Of a DNA stretch of 64,000 bases, positions 7,772 through 17,704 are shown piece after piece. The position numbers were made by a program, and so were the translations under genes. Source of the stretch: Hwanghaeella grinnelliae (GTDB lineage: Bacteria > Pseudomonadota > Alphaproteobacteria > UBA8366 > Aestuariispiraceae). The stretch covers positions 2,046,001 to 2,110,000 of the forward strand of contig NZ_SADE01000001.1 of NCBI RefSeq assembly GCF_004005845.1, written 5' to 3'. The notes beneath the pieces are model-generated. The model saw nothing but the letters and a program-made list of their open reading frames with translations. It did not search any database and was not told the DNA's origin. Position 1 is the first letter of the stretch. Every line of letters begins with the position of its first letter.

Positions 7772-9061
7772 ATGTTTATCAGTCCGATCAAAAGGACCCT
7801 GGGCGCCGCGGCGATTGCAATGTGCGCGTCGACTGCGGCTTTTGCCGAAGACGTGGAACTGCAGTTCTACTTCCCGGTCGCTGTCGGTGGCGCCGCCGCC
7901 GATACCATCCAGGCGCTGACCGACGAATATGTCGCGAACAACCCCAGCGTCAAAATCGACGCCGTCTATGCCGGGTCCTATCAGGACACGGTCGCCAAGG
8001 TGCTGACGGCCGCGCGCGGCGGCGATGCCCCGCAGCTGTCGGTGATCCTGTCCGTCGACATGTTCACCTTGCTGGACGAGGACCTGATCCTGCCGTTCGA
8101 CGATTTCGCGACGACCGCGGAAGACAAGGAATGGCTGAACGGTTTCTACCCGTCCTTCATGGAAAACAGCCGGACGGGCGGCAAGACCTATGGCATCCCG
8201 TTCCAGCGCTCCACACCGGTGCTTTACTGGAACAAGGAAGCCTTCAAGGAAGCGGGCCTGGACCCGAACACGCCGCCGGCGACCTGGGAAGAAATGGTTT
8301 CGATGGGCAAGAAGCTCGTCAAGAAGAACGCGTCCGGCGAGGTTGAGCGTTGGGGCGTGCGTATCCCCAGTTCCGGCTTCCCCTATTGGCTGTTCCAGGG
8401 CCTGTCGACGCAGAATGACGTCATTCTGGCCAACAATGACGGCAACAAGACCAATTTCGACGATCCGAAAGTGGTCGAGGCGCTGCAATATCTAGTCGAC
8501 CTCAGCGGCAAGTATGGCGTGATGGCGCCTGGCATCATCGAATGGGGCTCCACCCCGAAAGCCTTCTTCGAAGGTCAGACCGCGATGATGTGGACGACGA
8601 CCGGCAACCTGACGAATGTCCGCAAGAACGCGCCCTTCGACTTCGGCGTCGGCATGCTGCCGGCCAACAAGCGCCGCGGCGCACCGACCGGCGGCGGCAA
8701 CTTCTATATGTTCAAGGGCTCCACGGATGCGGAACTGAAGGCTGCCTTCGATTTCATCAAGTGGATCACGGGTCCGGAACAGTCGGCCAAGTGGACGATC
8801 GCCACCGGCTATGTCGCCCCCCGCCCCGCCACCTGGGAAACGGACGCGATGAAAGCCTATACGGCGGACTTCCCGCCGGCGCTGGTTGCGCGCGATCAGT
8901 TGGAATACGCGGTCGCCGAGTTGTCGACCTATGAAAACCAACGCATCACACGCATTTTCAACGACGCATTGGAAGCCGCGATCACCGGTAAGAAAACGCC
9001 GGAAGAAGCCCTGAAGGAAGCACAGCAGAAAGCTGATGCGATCCTGAAGGCCTATCGCTAA
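7772..9061 (+). CDS. ABC importer extracellular solute-binding protein
   Basis: This 429-residue periplasmic protein captures the solute for the importer. It begins with a Sec signal peptide (basic MFISPIKRT, hydrophobic AIAMCASTAAFA, cleavage before EDVEL). The mature part has the family-1 binding protein layout, with VKIDAVYAGSYQDTVAKVLTA near the N-terminus, the hinge PFQRSTPVLYWNKEAF and a C-terminal TGPEQSAKWTIATGY segment. These features recall UgpB and other glycerol-phosphate or sugar binders of cluster B. A strong ribosome site AGGAGAGA lies before the ATG. The gene is flanked by RNA hairpins on both sides, consistent with the need for excess binding protein over permease. Confidence 0.92.
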   Translation: MFISPIKRTLGAAAIAMCASTAAFAEDVELQFYFPVAVGGAAADTIQALTDEYVANNPSVKIDAVYAGSYQDTVAKVLTAARGGDAPQLSVILSVDMFTLLDEDLILPFDDFATTAEDKEWLNGFYPSFMENSRTGGKTYGIPFQRSTPVLYWNKEAFKEAGLDPNTPPATWEEMVSMGKKLVKKNASGEVERWGVRIPSSGFPYWLFQGLSTQNDVILANNDGNKTNFDDPKVVEALQYLVDLSGKYGVMAPGIIEWGSTPKAFFEGQTAMMWTTTGNLTNVRKNAPFDFGVGMLPANKRRGAPTGGGNFYMFKGSTDAELKAAFDFIKWITGPEQSAKWTIATGYVAPRPATWETDAMKAYTADFPPALVARDQLEYAVAELSTYENQRITRIFNDALEAAITGKKTPEEALKEAQQKADAILKAYR

Positions 9062-9073
9062 GCACGGATTGGC

Positions 9074-9119
9074 GCCGGTTCGGGGAACCCAGAGTAATAT
9101 CTCCGAGCTCCGGACCGGC
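9074..9119 (+). other. mRNA-stabilising hairpin after the binding protein gene
   Basis: In RNA, 9074-9085 pairs with 9108-9119 over 12 bp including two G-U pairs, with a 22-base loop. There is no T-run after it. A hairpin between binding protein and permease genes is a known device that blocks 3' decay and gives more binding protein than permease. Confidence 0.5.
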
Positions 9120-9158
9120 ACCGTTCCAACGGGACGATAAGGGTATGAGGAACAACAG

Positions 9159-10037
9159 ATGACGCGCCGTATAGAGTGGGTCCATGCCTGGCTGCTTTTG
9201 CTGCCCGCGATGGTGTTCCTTTTCACCTTCACCCATCTGCCCGCCGTCCGCACCATCATCGACAGTTTCTTTTCCACGGCCCGTGGCAGGCGCAAATCCG
9301 TCTTTGTCGGGTTGGAGAACTACCAGCAACTGATCGACGACCCGACCTTCTGGAAGGTGCTGGCGAACAATCTGTGGTTCGCGCTGGGCACCATTCCCAC
9401 ATCCATTGCCATCGCCCTGGTCATGGCGCTGTGGGTCAACGAGAAGCTCGCCGGACGCAGCTTCATTCGTATGGCCTATTTCACGCCAACGGTCCTGCCG
9501 CTGATCGCGGTCGCCAATATCTGGCTGTTCTTCTATACACCCGGTTTCGGCCTGTTCGATCAGATCGCGACAGGCCTGTTCGATACCGGTCAGCATAATT
9601 TCTTAGGGAATCCCGACACCGCGCTCGCCGCCGTCATGGTAGTGACAGTCTGGAAGGAAGCCGGGTTCTTCATGATCTTCTATCTGGCCGCCCTGCAGAC
9701 GATTCCGCCTTCCCTTCTGGAAGCCGCCCGAGTCGAGGGTGCCGGCCGCTGGACAATTTTTTGGCGGGTCGTCTTCCCGTTGCTGATGCCGACGACGCTT
9801 TTCGTTTCCGTCAACGCGGTGATCAACTCGTTCCGGTTGGTGGACCACCTGTTCATCCTCACCGGCGGCGGGCCGAACAACGCGTCCTCCCTGCTGTTGT
9901 TTTACATCTATGAAACCGCCTTCCGCTTCTGGGACACGGCCTATGCCGCGACGCTGACCGTCGTGCTGCTGGTGATGCTGTCGCTGTTGGCGATCGGCCA
10001 ATTCTTCCTGTTCGACAGGAAGGTGCATTACAAATGA
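9159..10037 (+). CDS. ABC importer permease (UgpA/MalF type)
   Basis: Inner-membrane permease of 292 residues with six predicted helices, starting at AWLLLLPAMVFLFTFTHLP. The EAA loop that docks the ATPase is visible as LLEAARVEGAGRWTIFWRVVFP near residue 190. The NAxNSFR-LVDHLFILTGGGP region is typical of the first permease of carbohydrate importers. It forms a heterodimer with the next gene product; the two genes overlap by the ATGA at 10034-10037. It belongs to the DeoR-headed operon. Confidence 0.93.
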   Translation: MTRRIEWVHAWLLLLPAMVFLFTFTHLPAVRTIIDSFFSTARGRRKSVFVGLENYQQLIDDPTFWKVLANNLWFALGTIPTSIAIALVMALWVNEKLAGRSFIRMAYFTPTVLPLIAVANIWLFFYTPGFGLFDQIATGLFDTGQHNFLGNPDTALAAVMVVTVWKEAGFFMIFYLAALQTIPPSLLEAARVEGAGRWTIFWRVVFPLLMPTTLFVSVNAVINSFRLVDHLFILTGGGPNNASSLLLFYIYETAFRFWDTAYAATLTVVLLVMLSLLAIGQFFLFDRKVHYK

Positions 10038-10852
10038 TCCACGCCTCCGCCATAGACCGTTTCCTCAACACTTTCGGGTCCTGGGCGCTGGCCCTGCTTT
10101 GGGGCCTGCCGCTCGCCTTCGCCATTTGGACGGCGATCCACCCGGCGGAATTCGAAGCGAATTTCGAATTGCTGGCGCCCCTGACCACCGTGAACTTCGT
10201 CAAGGCCTGGGAAGCGGCCCCCTTCGCGCGCTACTTCCTGAACACCTTCATTCTGGTGACCTTGATCTTGGCCTGTCAGTTCTTCCTTGGCACCCTTGCC
10301 GCTTTCGCCTTCGCGCGGTTCCAGTTTCCGGGGCGCGGCATTCTGTTCGGGCTGGTCCTGCTACAATTGCTGGTGATGCCGGACATCCTGATCGTCGAGA
10401 ACTATCAGACCATGCGGTTTTTCAACCTGGTCGACACCATCCCGGCGATCGCGCTGCCCTATATCGCATCCGGTTTCGGCATTTTCCTGCTGCGGCAGAC
10501 CTTCATGACCGTGCCGAAGGAATTGGATGAGGCCGCGCGCCTGGAAGGCGCTTCGACCCTCGGCCTGCTCTGGCGGGTCTATGTGCCGCTCGCCAAGCCG
10601 ACCTACCTCGCCTATGGGCTGGTCTCCGTCAGCCACCACTGGAACAATTTCCTCTGGCCGCTGATCATCACGAACTCGGTCGAAACCCGGCCCGTCACCG
10701 TGGGGCTCAGTGTGTTCGCCTCAACCGACAGCGGCACCGAATGGTCGGTCATCAATGCCGCAACGCTCATGACGTCGGCGCCCCTTTTGATCGGGTTCCT
10801 GCTCTTTCAACGGCAATTCGTGCAGAGTTTCATGCGGGCGGGGATCAAGTAG
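10034..10852 (+). CDS. ABC importer permease (UgpE/MalG type)
   Basis: The second membrane subunit, 272 residues and six helices. The EAA loop is LDEAARLEGASTLGLLWRVYVPLAKP at about residue 162 onward. The sequence around the helices (HHWNNFLWPLIITNS) matches the MalG/UgpE side of carbohydrate and glycerol-phosphate importers. It is the last gene of the operon, and 32 bp separate it from the convergent Sel1 gene. No nucleosidase, phosphodiesterase or kinase gene is attached, so the transported compound stays open; a polyol, sugar or glycerophosphodiester would fit the regulator family. Confidence 0.93.
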   Translation: MIHASAIDRFLNTFGSWALALLWGLPLAFAIWTAIHPAEFEANFELLAPLTTVNFVKAWEAAPFARYFLNTFILVTLILACQFFLGTLAAFAFARFQFPGRGILFGLVLLQLLVMPDILIVENYQTMRFFNLVDTIPAIALPYIASGFGIFLLRQTFMTVPKELDEAARLEGASTLGLLWRVYVPLAKPTYLAYGLVSVSHHWNNFLWPLIITNSVETRPVTVGLSVFASTDSGTEWSVINAATLMTSAPLLIGFLLFQRQFVQSFMRAGIK

Positions 10853-10884
10853 CTCCAGATGCTTATCGAACAGTCGGCGAAAAT

Positions 10885-12393
10885 TTAGCAGTCCCTGAAC
10901 TGCTTCCCTCTGCAAGTTTCGATAACGAACTCAACCTTGGCTTTGTCTGCATTCGAGAGTTTGGGCCAAATCTTTCCCTGTGCGTCAATCGCCCTGTCCA
11001 AGCCCTGCGCTGCGGCAATCCCAATCCATGCGACCCCTTTCAACCCATCTTTTTCGACGCCTTCACCCGCGAGGTACATCGTCCCAAGCGTAAATTGGGC
11101 CAATTCATGCCCCTGATCGGCTGCACTTCGATACCATTTCGCAGCAGTGGCTTTATCCTGTGCGACCTTCTCGCCGTTAAAGTAGAATACGCCGACCGCA
11201 AACTGAGCATCTGCAATACCCTCGGACGCCGCACGTTGGAAGTGGCTGAGAGCACGATCCCTGTCAGCGTCTATTCCCTTTCCAAAATAGTACATTCTTG
11301 CCAACTGGAGATAGGCTTCCGAATAGTCCAAATCAGCAGCCCTGTTGAAGTAGGCAATCGCTTTCTGGGCATCCTGGGCGACCCCCCTGCCGTCCTTATA
11401 AAGACGTCCGATGCTATAGATCGCTTCCGCATACCCCTGCTCCGCTGCCAAGTGGAAAAGTTCGAGCGCTCTTCCAGAGTCGCTCTCTACCCCTTCCCCA
11501 ATGACATAGAGATGTGCGAGTTCCGTTTGTGCGCGAGCATTTCCCTGATCGGCAGCAAGCCTCATCAGGCGAGCCGCCTCTCTCGGATTTTTTTCGCCAC
11601 CAAGCCCCTGAAGAATTAGCAAGGCGAGGTTCAATTGCCCGACAGCGTAGTTTTGCTCTGAAGCCTTTTCATACCATTCACGAGCCTTCGCATAGTCGGT
11701 CGGGACAAGGTCACCCGACTCGTACATCCGGCCCAAGTTCACAGTTGCAGGCATCGATCCCTGCAATGCCGCACTTCTGTACAACCTGATGGCCGCCTCT
11801 GTGTCCTGACTGACCCCAACACCATTTTCATATGAGTAGCCAAGATTGAACATACCGGAGAGATCGTCCCTGTTTGAAGCCTCTCTAAAATATTCGACAG
11901 CCTTCTCCACATCCTTTTCGGTACCCAGGCCGTCAAGGTATAGATTTCCGAGGCTGTTTAGAGCAGCCGGAAGCCCTGCTTCAGCCGCCCGTTTGTTCCA
12001 TCTAAAAGCTTGCTCGTAGTCTTGCTCGGTACCATTTCCGGACAGGTACATTTCGGCTAATTTCAATTGGGCTATGCGGTTGCCCTGATCCGCCGACTTC
12101 TTATACCAAGCAAAGGCTTGCACCGGGTCCCGCTGAACACCTTTTCCTTGTTCGTACAGGCCTCCAAGATATAGTTGCGCACCAGCGTCACCCGCTTCCG
12201 CGAACTGATCCCAAATTTCTTTTGCCTCGAGGTATCTGCCTTTTTCCGCGAGATAAAGAGCCCGGGCTAGGTAGATCTTGTCGGGGACTGCCCACACAGC
12301 GGATGTCGGCAAGCCCCCAAATATCAACACCGTCGACAAAAGTAATACGGACAGGAGCCACCGCTTCGACGTCTCAGGTCTGCAACAATACAT
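10885..12393 (-). CDS. Secreted Sel1-repeat (TPR-like) protein
   Basis: A 502-residue protein with a signal peptide (KRWLLSVLLLSTVLIF, likely cleavage after SAVWA). It then has about eleven tandem 36-residue Sel1 repeats, each with the pattern A..LG..Y..G.GV..D...A..W...AA.QG, running almost to the C-terminus. The end carries two Cys (ETCRGKQFRDC). Sel1 arrays form solenoids for protein contacts in envelope, signalling or secretion systems; no specific partner can be inferred. I use the ATG at 12393 (GGGA nearby); a TTG at 12408 is in frame. It has no operon neighbours. Codon use looks less GC-rich than its flanks, with more A/T third positions. Confidence 0.85.
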   Translation of the reverse strand: MYCCRPETSKRWLLSVLLLSTVLIFGGLPTSAVWAVPDKIYLARALYLAEKGRYLEAKEIWDQFAEAGDAGAQLYLGGLYEQGKGVQRDPVQAFAWYKKSADQGNRIAQLKLAEMYLSGNGTEQDYEQAFRWNKRAAEAGLPAALNSLGNLYLDGLGTEKDVEKAVEYFREASNRDDLSGMFNLGYSYENGVGVSQDTEAAIRLYRSAALQGSMPATVNLGRMYESGDLVPTDYAKAREWYEKASEQNYAVGQLNLALLILQGLGGEKNPREAARLMRLAADQGNARAQTELAHLYVIGEGVESDSGRALELFHLAAEQGYAEAIYSIGRLYKDGRGVAQDAQKAIAYFNRAADLDYSEAYLQLARMYYFGKGIDADRDRALSHFQRAASEGIADAQFAVGVFYFNGEKVAQDKATAAKWYRSAADQGHELAQFTLGTMYLAGEGVEKDGLKGVAWIGIAAAQGLDRAIDAQGKIWPKLSNADKAKVEFVIETCRGKQFRDC

Positions 12394-12537
12394 TTGATCA
12401 AATCCCAATTGGCGAGGAAAAAAAAATTGGCAAGATGAAAGCCGGAGCCCTCATCTCTTACTACTAGAAGTTATGATTTCTGCCCAACCTTTCTCGTATT
12501 GGCCATACTGCTGTCGTCCGATTCCCCACAATCCGGG

Positions 12538-13074
12538 TCAATAGCGCCCCAACGTGATCTCGCCTTCCGCGATTTCCTTGTAGTCGTTACCTTCCAGAAT
12601 GACCGCGTAGACCTCCGCTTCGTATTTGTTACCGCGGCCGCCGGAGCATGGCGGCAGATAGCCGGGGCTGGACCAAGCGCCGGTGGCGCGGTTCTTTTTT
12701 ACCAGCCAGACGCCGTCGGGCATGTCACTGGTGCCGCCCGGCACGGCGGGGAGCGTCACCGTTCCCGCGCCCGGCGTGATGTTGAACCCGATCTTGCCAT
12801 GGCCGCCGTCATAGGAGAGCTGCTGGTAGCTCTTATCATTGAACTCCACCACAATGGCGTTTGCTTCGGGTGGAATGTTGGAAACCATTAGGGGCGGCGT
12901 CGCCCCCTCCCCGTCGAACTTCTTGCAGTGCTGACCTGCGGGAATTTTGCTGCCGTTCCATGCTGGATCCGCAAATTCGACCGTCAGGTCGCCAGCCTGT
13001 GCCGACATCGTCCCCCAAACAAGTCCAAGCGCCATACACGCCATGGCCAAAGGACGCGATATTTTTGAACTCAT
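12538..13074 (-). CDS. Periplasmic YbhB/YbcL-type PEBP (Raf kinase inhibitor-like) protein
   Basis: A 178-residue exported protein. It has a signal peptide to about residue 27 (ACMALGLVWGTMSAQA) and a bacterial phosphatidylethanolamine-binding-protein fold, with GEGATPPLMVSNIPPEANAIVVEFNDKS, the central TPGAGTVTLPAVPGG region and GAWSSPGYLPPC. The Cys in CKKFDGEG and that in PPC could form a disulfide. The E. coli homologues YbhB and YbcL have no settled enzymatic role. The start is set at 13074, where the signal peptide begins. It is divergent from the aromatic catabolic operon at 13263. Confidence 0.82.
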   Translation of the reverse strand: MSSKISRPLAMACMALGLVWGTMSAQAGDLTVEFADPAWNGSKIPAGQHCKKFDGEGATPPLMVSNIPPEANAIVVEFNDKSYQQLSYDGGHGKIGFNITPGAGTVTLPAVPGGTSDMPDGVWLVKKNRATGAWSSPGYLPPCSGGRGNKYEAEVYAVILEGNDYKEIAEGEITLGRY

Positions 13075-13186
13075 GTCTGGTGTTCCTCTACGTATTTTTC
13101 CAGTGCTAGGTTTCGGCAATTCTATTCCGGCAGGGCATGACTTCCCAACCGTCCGTGCCAACCGACACAGGAGGATCGCACGCCCC

Positions 13187-13212
13187 GATATTTGCTTTAC
13201 ATATAAAATATC
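13187..13212. promoter_or_regulatory. AT-rich inverted repeat upstream of the aromatic-acid operon
   Basis: GATATTT (13187-13193) and AAATATC (13206-13212) form perfect arms around a 12-base centre that includes TATAAA, a possible -10 element. The site lies 50-75 bp before the monooxygenase start. It is a candidate operator for the MarR regulator encoded inside the operon (inference). Confidence 0.35.
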
Positions 13213-13262
13213 CGCTCATAAACTTTTTACTTCCGTTAGATCATCCTTCCTGGAGTGCGTTG

Positions 13263-15578
13263 ATGAAAATCGCCTGTCTCGGTGGCGGCCCCGCCGGTCT
13301 GTATTTCGGCATTTCCATGAAGTTGAGGGACCCGAACCATGAGATCGTCGTCGTGGAACGGAACCGCCCCTACGACACCTTCGGCTGGGGCGTGGTCTTT
13401 TCCGACCAGACCATGGAAAACCTGCGGCTGAACGACCCGAAGACGGCCGACGCGATCCTGGCGGAATTCGCCCACTGGGACGATATCGACATCCATTTCA
13501 AGGGTGAGTGCGTGACCTCGACCGGGCACGGCTTCGCCGGCATCGGCCGCAAACGCATGCTGAACATCCTGCAGGACCGGGCCCAGGAACTGGGGATCGA
13601 ACTGATCTTCGAGCAGGAAGTCGACGGTGTGGACGCCTATAAAGACTACGACCTGATCGTTGCGTCGGACGGTTTGAACTCCAAAATCCGAAGCGCCAAT
13701 CCCGAAGCCTTCCAGCCGGATATCGACACCCGCCCCAACAAGTTCATTTGGCTCGGCACCAAGAAGAAATACGACGCCTTCACCTTTATCTTCGAGGAAA
13801 CCGAACACGGTTGGATTTGGGTCCACGCCTATAAGTTCGATGCGGATACCTCCACCTTCATCGTCGAATGCACGGAAAAGACCTGGCGCGGTCTGGGTCT
13901 GGACAAGGCCGATACGGAACAGTCGATCGCGATTTGCGAGGAAATCTTCAAGGACTACCTGGACTGCAATGCCTTGATGAGCAATGCGCGGCATCTGCGG
14001 GGCTCCGCCTGGCTGAACTTCCCGCGTATCAATTGCGGCACCTATCACCACGACAACGTGGTGCTGATGGGGGACGCCGCCCATACCGCCCATTTCTCCA
14101 TCGGGTCCGGCACCAAACTGGCGCTGGAAGACGCCATCGTGCTCGCCGACCTGCTGCACAGCGAAGACAGCATGGAAGCGGCCTTCACCCAGTACCAGGA
14201 AGCCCGCCGGCTGGAGGTCCTGAAGCTGCAGAGCGCGGCGCGGAATTCCATGGAATGGTTCGAGGAACTGGAGCGCTACACCCATTTCGACCCGCCGCAA
14301 TTCGCCTATTCCCTGCTGACCCGCAGCCAACGCGTCAGCCATGAGAACCTGCGTCTGCGCGACAAGGAATGGCTCACCTCTGTCGAGCGCTGGTTTGCGG
14401 GAAAGAGCGCCGCCGGGGTAACCGCGAATACAGCTGCGAACGACGTCCCGCCCCCGATGTTCACGCCCTTCCGCCTGCGGCAGATGGACGTGATGAACCG
14501 CATCGTGGTCTCCCCCATGGCGACCTATAGCGCGACGGACGGTATTCCCAACGACTTTCATCTGGTTCATCTGGGCGCGCGGGCCCAGGGCGGCGCGGGA
14601 TTGGTCTTTACCGAGATGACCTGCGTCACCCCCGCCGGCCGTATCACGCCGGGCTGCCCCGGCCTATATTCCGATGAACAGGAAGCCGCCTGGAAGCGGA
14701 TCGTCGATTACACGCATCAATGGTCCGGCGCGAAGATCGCGATGCAATTGGGCCATAGCGGGCCGAAGGGATCGACCAAAATTGGCTGGGAAGGCATGGA
14801 CCAACCCCTCGATGAAGATGGGGACGAGGGGAATTGGGAATTGCTCGCCCCCTCACCCGTACCCTGGTCGCCGAACAACCAGACGCCTCGTGAAATGACC
14901 GAAGCCGATATGGACGATGTGGAAGCCGCCTTCGTTCAGGCGGTGGAACGCGCGGACCGTTGCGGCTTCGACATGGTCGAAATGCATGCGGCCCACGGAT
15001 ACCTGCTGTCGGCCTTTCTGACACCGCTGACCAACAAGCGCGTGGACGAATACGGCGGGTTGCTGGAAAACCGCCTACGCTTTCCGCTGCGGGTCTTCGC
15101 CGCGATGCGCGCGGCATGGCCCTCGGACAAACCGATGTCAGTGCGGATTTCCGCCAATGATTGGGTCGGCGAAGAGGGTATCACGCCGGACGACGCGGTG
15201 GAGATCGCCCGCGCCTTCAAACAGGCGGGCGCGGATATCATCGACGTTTCCGCCGGTCAGACCAGCATTCAGGCCAAGCCGGTCTATGGACGGATGTTCC
15301 AGACGCCGTTTTCCGACCGGATCAGGAACGAAGCCGGGATCGCCACCATGGCGGTCGGGAATATTTTCGAGGTCGATCACGTCAACAGCATCCTGGCCGC
15401 GGGCCGGGCTGATCTGTGCTGCCTGGCCCGGCCGCATCTGGCCGATCCCTATTGGACGCTGCATGCCGCCGCGGAACAGGGATATCAGGGTGCTGCTTGG
15501 CCGAACCAGTACCTGCCGGGCCGGGATCAATATGAACGCAACCTCGCCCGCGCGGCGGATATGGCGATCCAGGTCTAA
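13263..15578 (+). CDS. 2-aminobenzoyl-CoA monooxygenase/reductase (salicylyl-CoA 5-hydroxylase-like bifunctional flavoprotein)
   Basis: A 771-residue fusion. Residues 1-380 form an FAD monooxygenase ([15 protein letters not shown] dinucleotide motif, then [22 protein letters not shown]). Residues from about 400 form an Old Yellow Enzyme-type NADH:flavin oxidoreductase ([20 protein letters not shown], then [15 protein letters not shown]). This two-domain layout is characteristic of the enzyme that hydroxylates and reduces 2-aminobenzoyl-CoA, and of homologues annotated as salicylyl-CoA 5-hydroxylase. With the neighbouring CoA ligase and RidA, anthranilate is the favoured substrate (inference). 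The frame extends upstream to 13137, but homology to the FAD motif starts at the ATG at 13263. It is the first gene of an eight-gene operon. Confidence 0.88.
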   Translation: MKIACLGGGPAGLYFGISMKLRDPNHEIVVVERNRPYDTFGWGVVFSDQTMENLRLNDPKTADAILAEFAHWDDIDIHFKGECVTSTGHGFAGIGRKRMLNILQDRAQELGIELIFEQEVDGVDAYKDYDLIVASDGLNSKIRSANPEAFQPDIDTRPNKFIWLGTKKKYDAFTFIFEETEHGWIWVHAYKFDADTSTFIVECTEKTWRGLGLDKADTEQSIAICEEIFKDYLDCNALMSNARHLRGSAWLNFPRINCGTYHHDNVVLMGDAAHTAHFSIGSGTKLALEDAIVLADLLHSEDSMEAAFTQYQEARRLEVLKLQSAARNSMEWFEELERYTHFDPPQFAYSLLTRSQRVSHENLRLRDKEWLTSVERWFAGKSAAGVTANTAANDVPPPMFTPFRLRQMDVMNRIVVSPMATYSATDGIPNDFHLVHLGARAQGGAGLVFTEMTCVTPAGRITPGCPGLYSDEQEAAWKRIVDYTHQWSGAKIAMQLGHSGPKGSTKIGWEGMDQPLDEDGDEGNWELLAPSPVPWSPNNQTPREMTEADMDDVEAAFVQAVERADRCGFDMVEMHAAHGYLLSAFLTPLTNKRVDEYGGLLENRLRFPLRVFAAMRAAWPSDKPMSVRISANDWVGEEGITPDDAVEIARAFKQAGADIIDVSAGQTSIQAKPVYGRMFQTPFSDRIRNEAGIATMAVGNIFEVDHVNSILAAGRADLCCLARPHLADPYWTLHAAAEQGYQGAAWPNQYLPGRDQYERNLARAADMAIQV

Positions 15579-15593
15579 GGCGGGTTTGGCAGG

Positions 15594-16364
15594 ATGAGCA
15601 CTCTTGAAGGACAGATCGCGATCGTCACCGGCGCCGGCACGGGCATCGGCGCCGCCATTGCGGAACGGTTGTCGACCGACGGCGCGACACTGGCCCTGGT
15701 CGGCCGCCGGGAAGCGCCGTTGAAGGAATTGGCTGACAGGTTGAACAATGCCCATGCCTTCACCGCCGACGTGACCGACGAGCTGTCGGTGACGTCCATG
15801 GTCGCCAAAGTCACCCAGGAACTGGGGGCGCCCGGCATTCTGGTAAACAATGCAGGGGCTGCTGAGTCCGCGCCTTTCGACCGGACCAGCCTGGACATGT
15901 GGAACAGCATGCTGGCCGTGAACCTGACAGGCGCTTTTCTGTGTGCGCGATCAGTCCTGCCCGCTATGAAAAAGGCCGGCACGGGGCGGATCGTCACCGT
16001 CGCCTCCACCGCCGGGTTGAAAGGCTATGATTATGTCGCGGCCTATTGCGCGGCGAAACACGGCGCCATCGGCATGACCCGGGCGCTTGCCGGGGAAGTC
16101 GCGCGCAAGGGCATTACGGTCAATGCCGTCTGCCCCGGTTTTACGGAAACCCCGATGCTTGAAGAAAGTATCGCGAACATTGTCGAGAAGACCGGCATGG
16201 ACGAGGACGCCGCGCGCAAGACGCTGACGGCGACCAATCCGCAGGGACGTCTGGTCGACCCGGCGGAAGTCGCCGACGCGGTCGCCTGGCTATGCCGTGC
16301 CGAGAGTGCGTCCATGACCGGCCAGGCCATCGCAGTCGCCGGTGGGGAGGTAATGACAGGATGA
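15594..16364 (+). CDS. SDR family oxidoreductase in aromatic-acid operon
   Basis: A 256-residue classical short-chain dehydrogenase. The Rossmann motif is VTGAGTGIGAAIAERL (residues about 10-25), NNAG is present (VNNAGAAES), and the catalytic Tyr-Lys pair is YCAAK. The C-terminus AWLCRAESASMTGQAIAVAGG is typical of 3-oxoacyl or 3-hydroxyacyl-CoA dehydrogenase relatives. In the operon it probably reduces or oxidises a ring or ring-opened CoA intermediate made by the monooxygenase. It starts 15 bp after the monooxygenase stop, with AGG just before the ATG, and overlaps the MarR gene by ATGA. Confidence 0.9.
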   Translation: MSTLEGQIAIVTGAGTGIGAAIAERLSTDGATLALVGRREAPLKELADRLNNAHAFTADVTDELSVTSMVAKVTQELGAPGILVNNAGAAESAPFDRTSLDMWNSMLAVNLTGAFLCARSVLPAMKKAGTGRIVTVASTAGLKGYDYVAAYCAAKHGAIGMTRALAGEVARKGITVNAVCPGFTETPMLEESIANIVEKTGMDEDAARKTLTATNPQGRLVDPAEVADAVAWLCRAESASMTGQAIAVAGGEVMTG

Positions 16365-16888
16365 GCACAAAGAAAACCGCCCAGATGCGCCTGGGCCTGG
16401 ACAAGGCCCCGTCCCGCGACCGCGCGCAAAAGGCGACTCGGTTATGGCTGCGCATGCTGACTGCGTCCCGCACCATCGAGGAAGAAATCGGCCGCCGCCT
16501 GCGTGAGGAATACGGCATATCGCTGGCCCGTTTCGACTTGATGTCGGTCCTGCACCGGCATGACGAAGGCCTGACGATGAGCGAAGTCGGCCGCCACCTG
16601 CGGGTCAGCGGTGGGAATGTGACGGGCCTGGTCGACCGGCTGGAAAAGGAAGGCCTGGTCGCACGCCAGCAGCACCCGTCCGATCGCCGCTCCATCGTGG
16701 TTTGCCTGACGCCACGCGGCCACGAGATTTTCGTCAACATGGCGAAGCATCACAAGGAATGGGTGGCGGAAATCCTCGCCTGGCTCGGCGACCAGGAAAT
16801 AGACGAACTCTACGGTTTGCTGACGACCGTGCGGGATTCCGCATTGGACGCGGCGGAACAGAACAGTGACATGAAGGAGGCCGGTTAA
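16361..16888 (+). CDS. MarR family regulator of the aromatic-acid operon
   Basis: A 175-residue MarR protein. The winged helix-turn-helix runs from [26 protein letters not shown] through [16 protein letters not shown] and the wing [15 protein letters not shown], with flanking dimerisation helices. MarR proteins embedded in CoA-dependent aromatic pathways usually sense the CoA thioester substrate and release the operon, and that role is assumed here. The ATG at 16361 overlaps the SDR stop, and its TAA overlaps the next ATG, so it is translated as part of the operon. Confidence 0.9.
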   Translation: MSTKKTAQMRLGLDKAPSRDRAQKATRLWLRMLTASRTIEEEIGRRLREEYGISLARFDLMSVLHRHDEGLTMSEVGRHLRVSGGNVTGLVDRLEKEGLVARQQHPSDRRSIVVCLTPRGHEIFVNMAKHHKEWVAEILAWLGDQEIDELYGLLTTVRDSALDAAEQNSDMKEAG

Positions 16889-17703
16889 TGGCTACCGCGC
16901 AGGGTGTCCCCACGCCTGAACATTTTTTGCTTGAGATGAAGGGCGACGTCGCCGTCATCACATTGAACCGGCCGGAGAAGAAGAACCCCCTCACCTTCGA
17001 GTCCTATGCCGAACTGCGCGACTTCTTCCGCGACCTGGACCGGCAGGACGTCATCAAGGCTGTCGTCGTCACCGGGGCCGGCGGAAATTTCTGTTCCGGC
17101 GGCGATGTTTTCGAAATCATCAAACCGCTGCTGGAACGGGACATGAAGGGGTTGATGGAATTCACCCGCATGACCGGTGACTTGGTCAAATACATGAACG
17201 GCTGCCCGGTGCCCGTGATTTCGGCGGTGGACGGCATCTGTGCCGGGGCCGGTGCGATGATCGCGCTGTATTCCGACATCCGCTTCGGCACGCCGAACGC
17301 AAAGACGGCCTTCCTGTTCACCCGCGTCGGACTGGCGGGCTGCGACATGGGCGCCTGCGCCATGCTGCCCCGCGTGATCGGCCAAGGGCGCGCGGCCGAC
17401 CTGCTGTTCACCGGCAAGAGCATGAGCGCGGATGAAGGACTTGCCTGGGGGTTCTACAATCAGGTCGTCGATCCCGAGACGCTGTTGGACGAGGCCGTCG
17501 CCTATGCTCAACGCCTCGCCGATGGGCCAAACTTCGCCCATATGATGACCAAAACCATGCTGAACCAGGAATGGAGCATGACCTTGGCGCAAGCCATCGA
17601 GGCGGAAGCGCAGGCCCAGGCGATTTGCATGCAGACGCAGGACTATCACCGCGCCTTCCATGCGTTCGCCAATAAGGAACGCCCGGCTTTCGAGGGGAAT
17701 TAG
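16888..17703 (+). CDS. Enoyl-CoA hydratase/isomerase family protein
   Basis: A 271-residue crotonase-fold protein. The CoA-binding and oxyanion-hole segments are visible ([19 protein letters not shown] near residue 60 and [20 protein letters not shown] near 115). The second catalytic position lies in [19 protein letters not shown]. It should hydrate or hydrolyse an unsaturated CoA intermediate of ring degradation in the cytoplasm; the exact reaction cannot be fixed from sequence. The TAATG at 16886-16890 couples it to MarR, and an AAGGAGG site lies before the start. The next gene begins one base after its stop. Confidence 0.9.
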   Translation: MATAQGVPTPEHFLLEMKGDVAVITLNRPEKKNPLTFESYAELRDFFRDLDRQDVIKAVVVTGAGGNFCSGGDVFEIIKPLLERDMKGLMEFTRMTGDLVKYMNGCPVPVISAVDGICAGAGAMIALYSDIRFGTPNAKTAFLFTRVGLAGCDMGACAMLPRVIGQGRAADLLFTGKSMSADEGLAWGFYNQVVDPETLLDEAVAYAQRLADGPNFAHMMTKTMLNQEWSMTLAQAIEAEAQAQAICMQTQDYHRAFHAFANKERPAFEGN

Positions 17704-17704
17704 A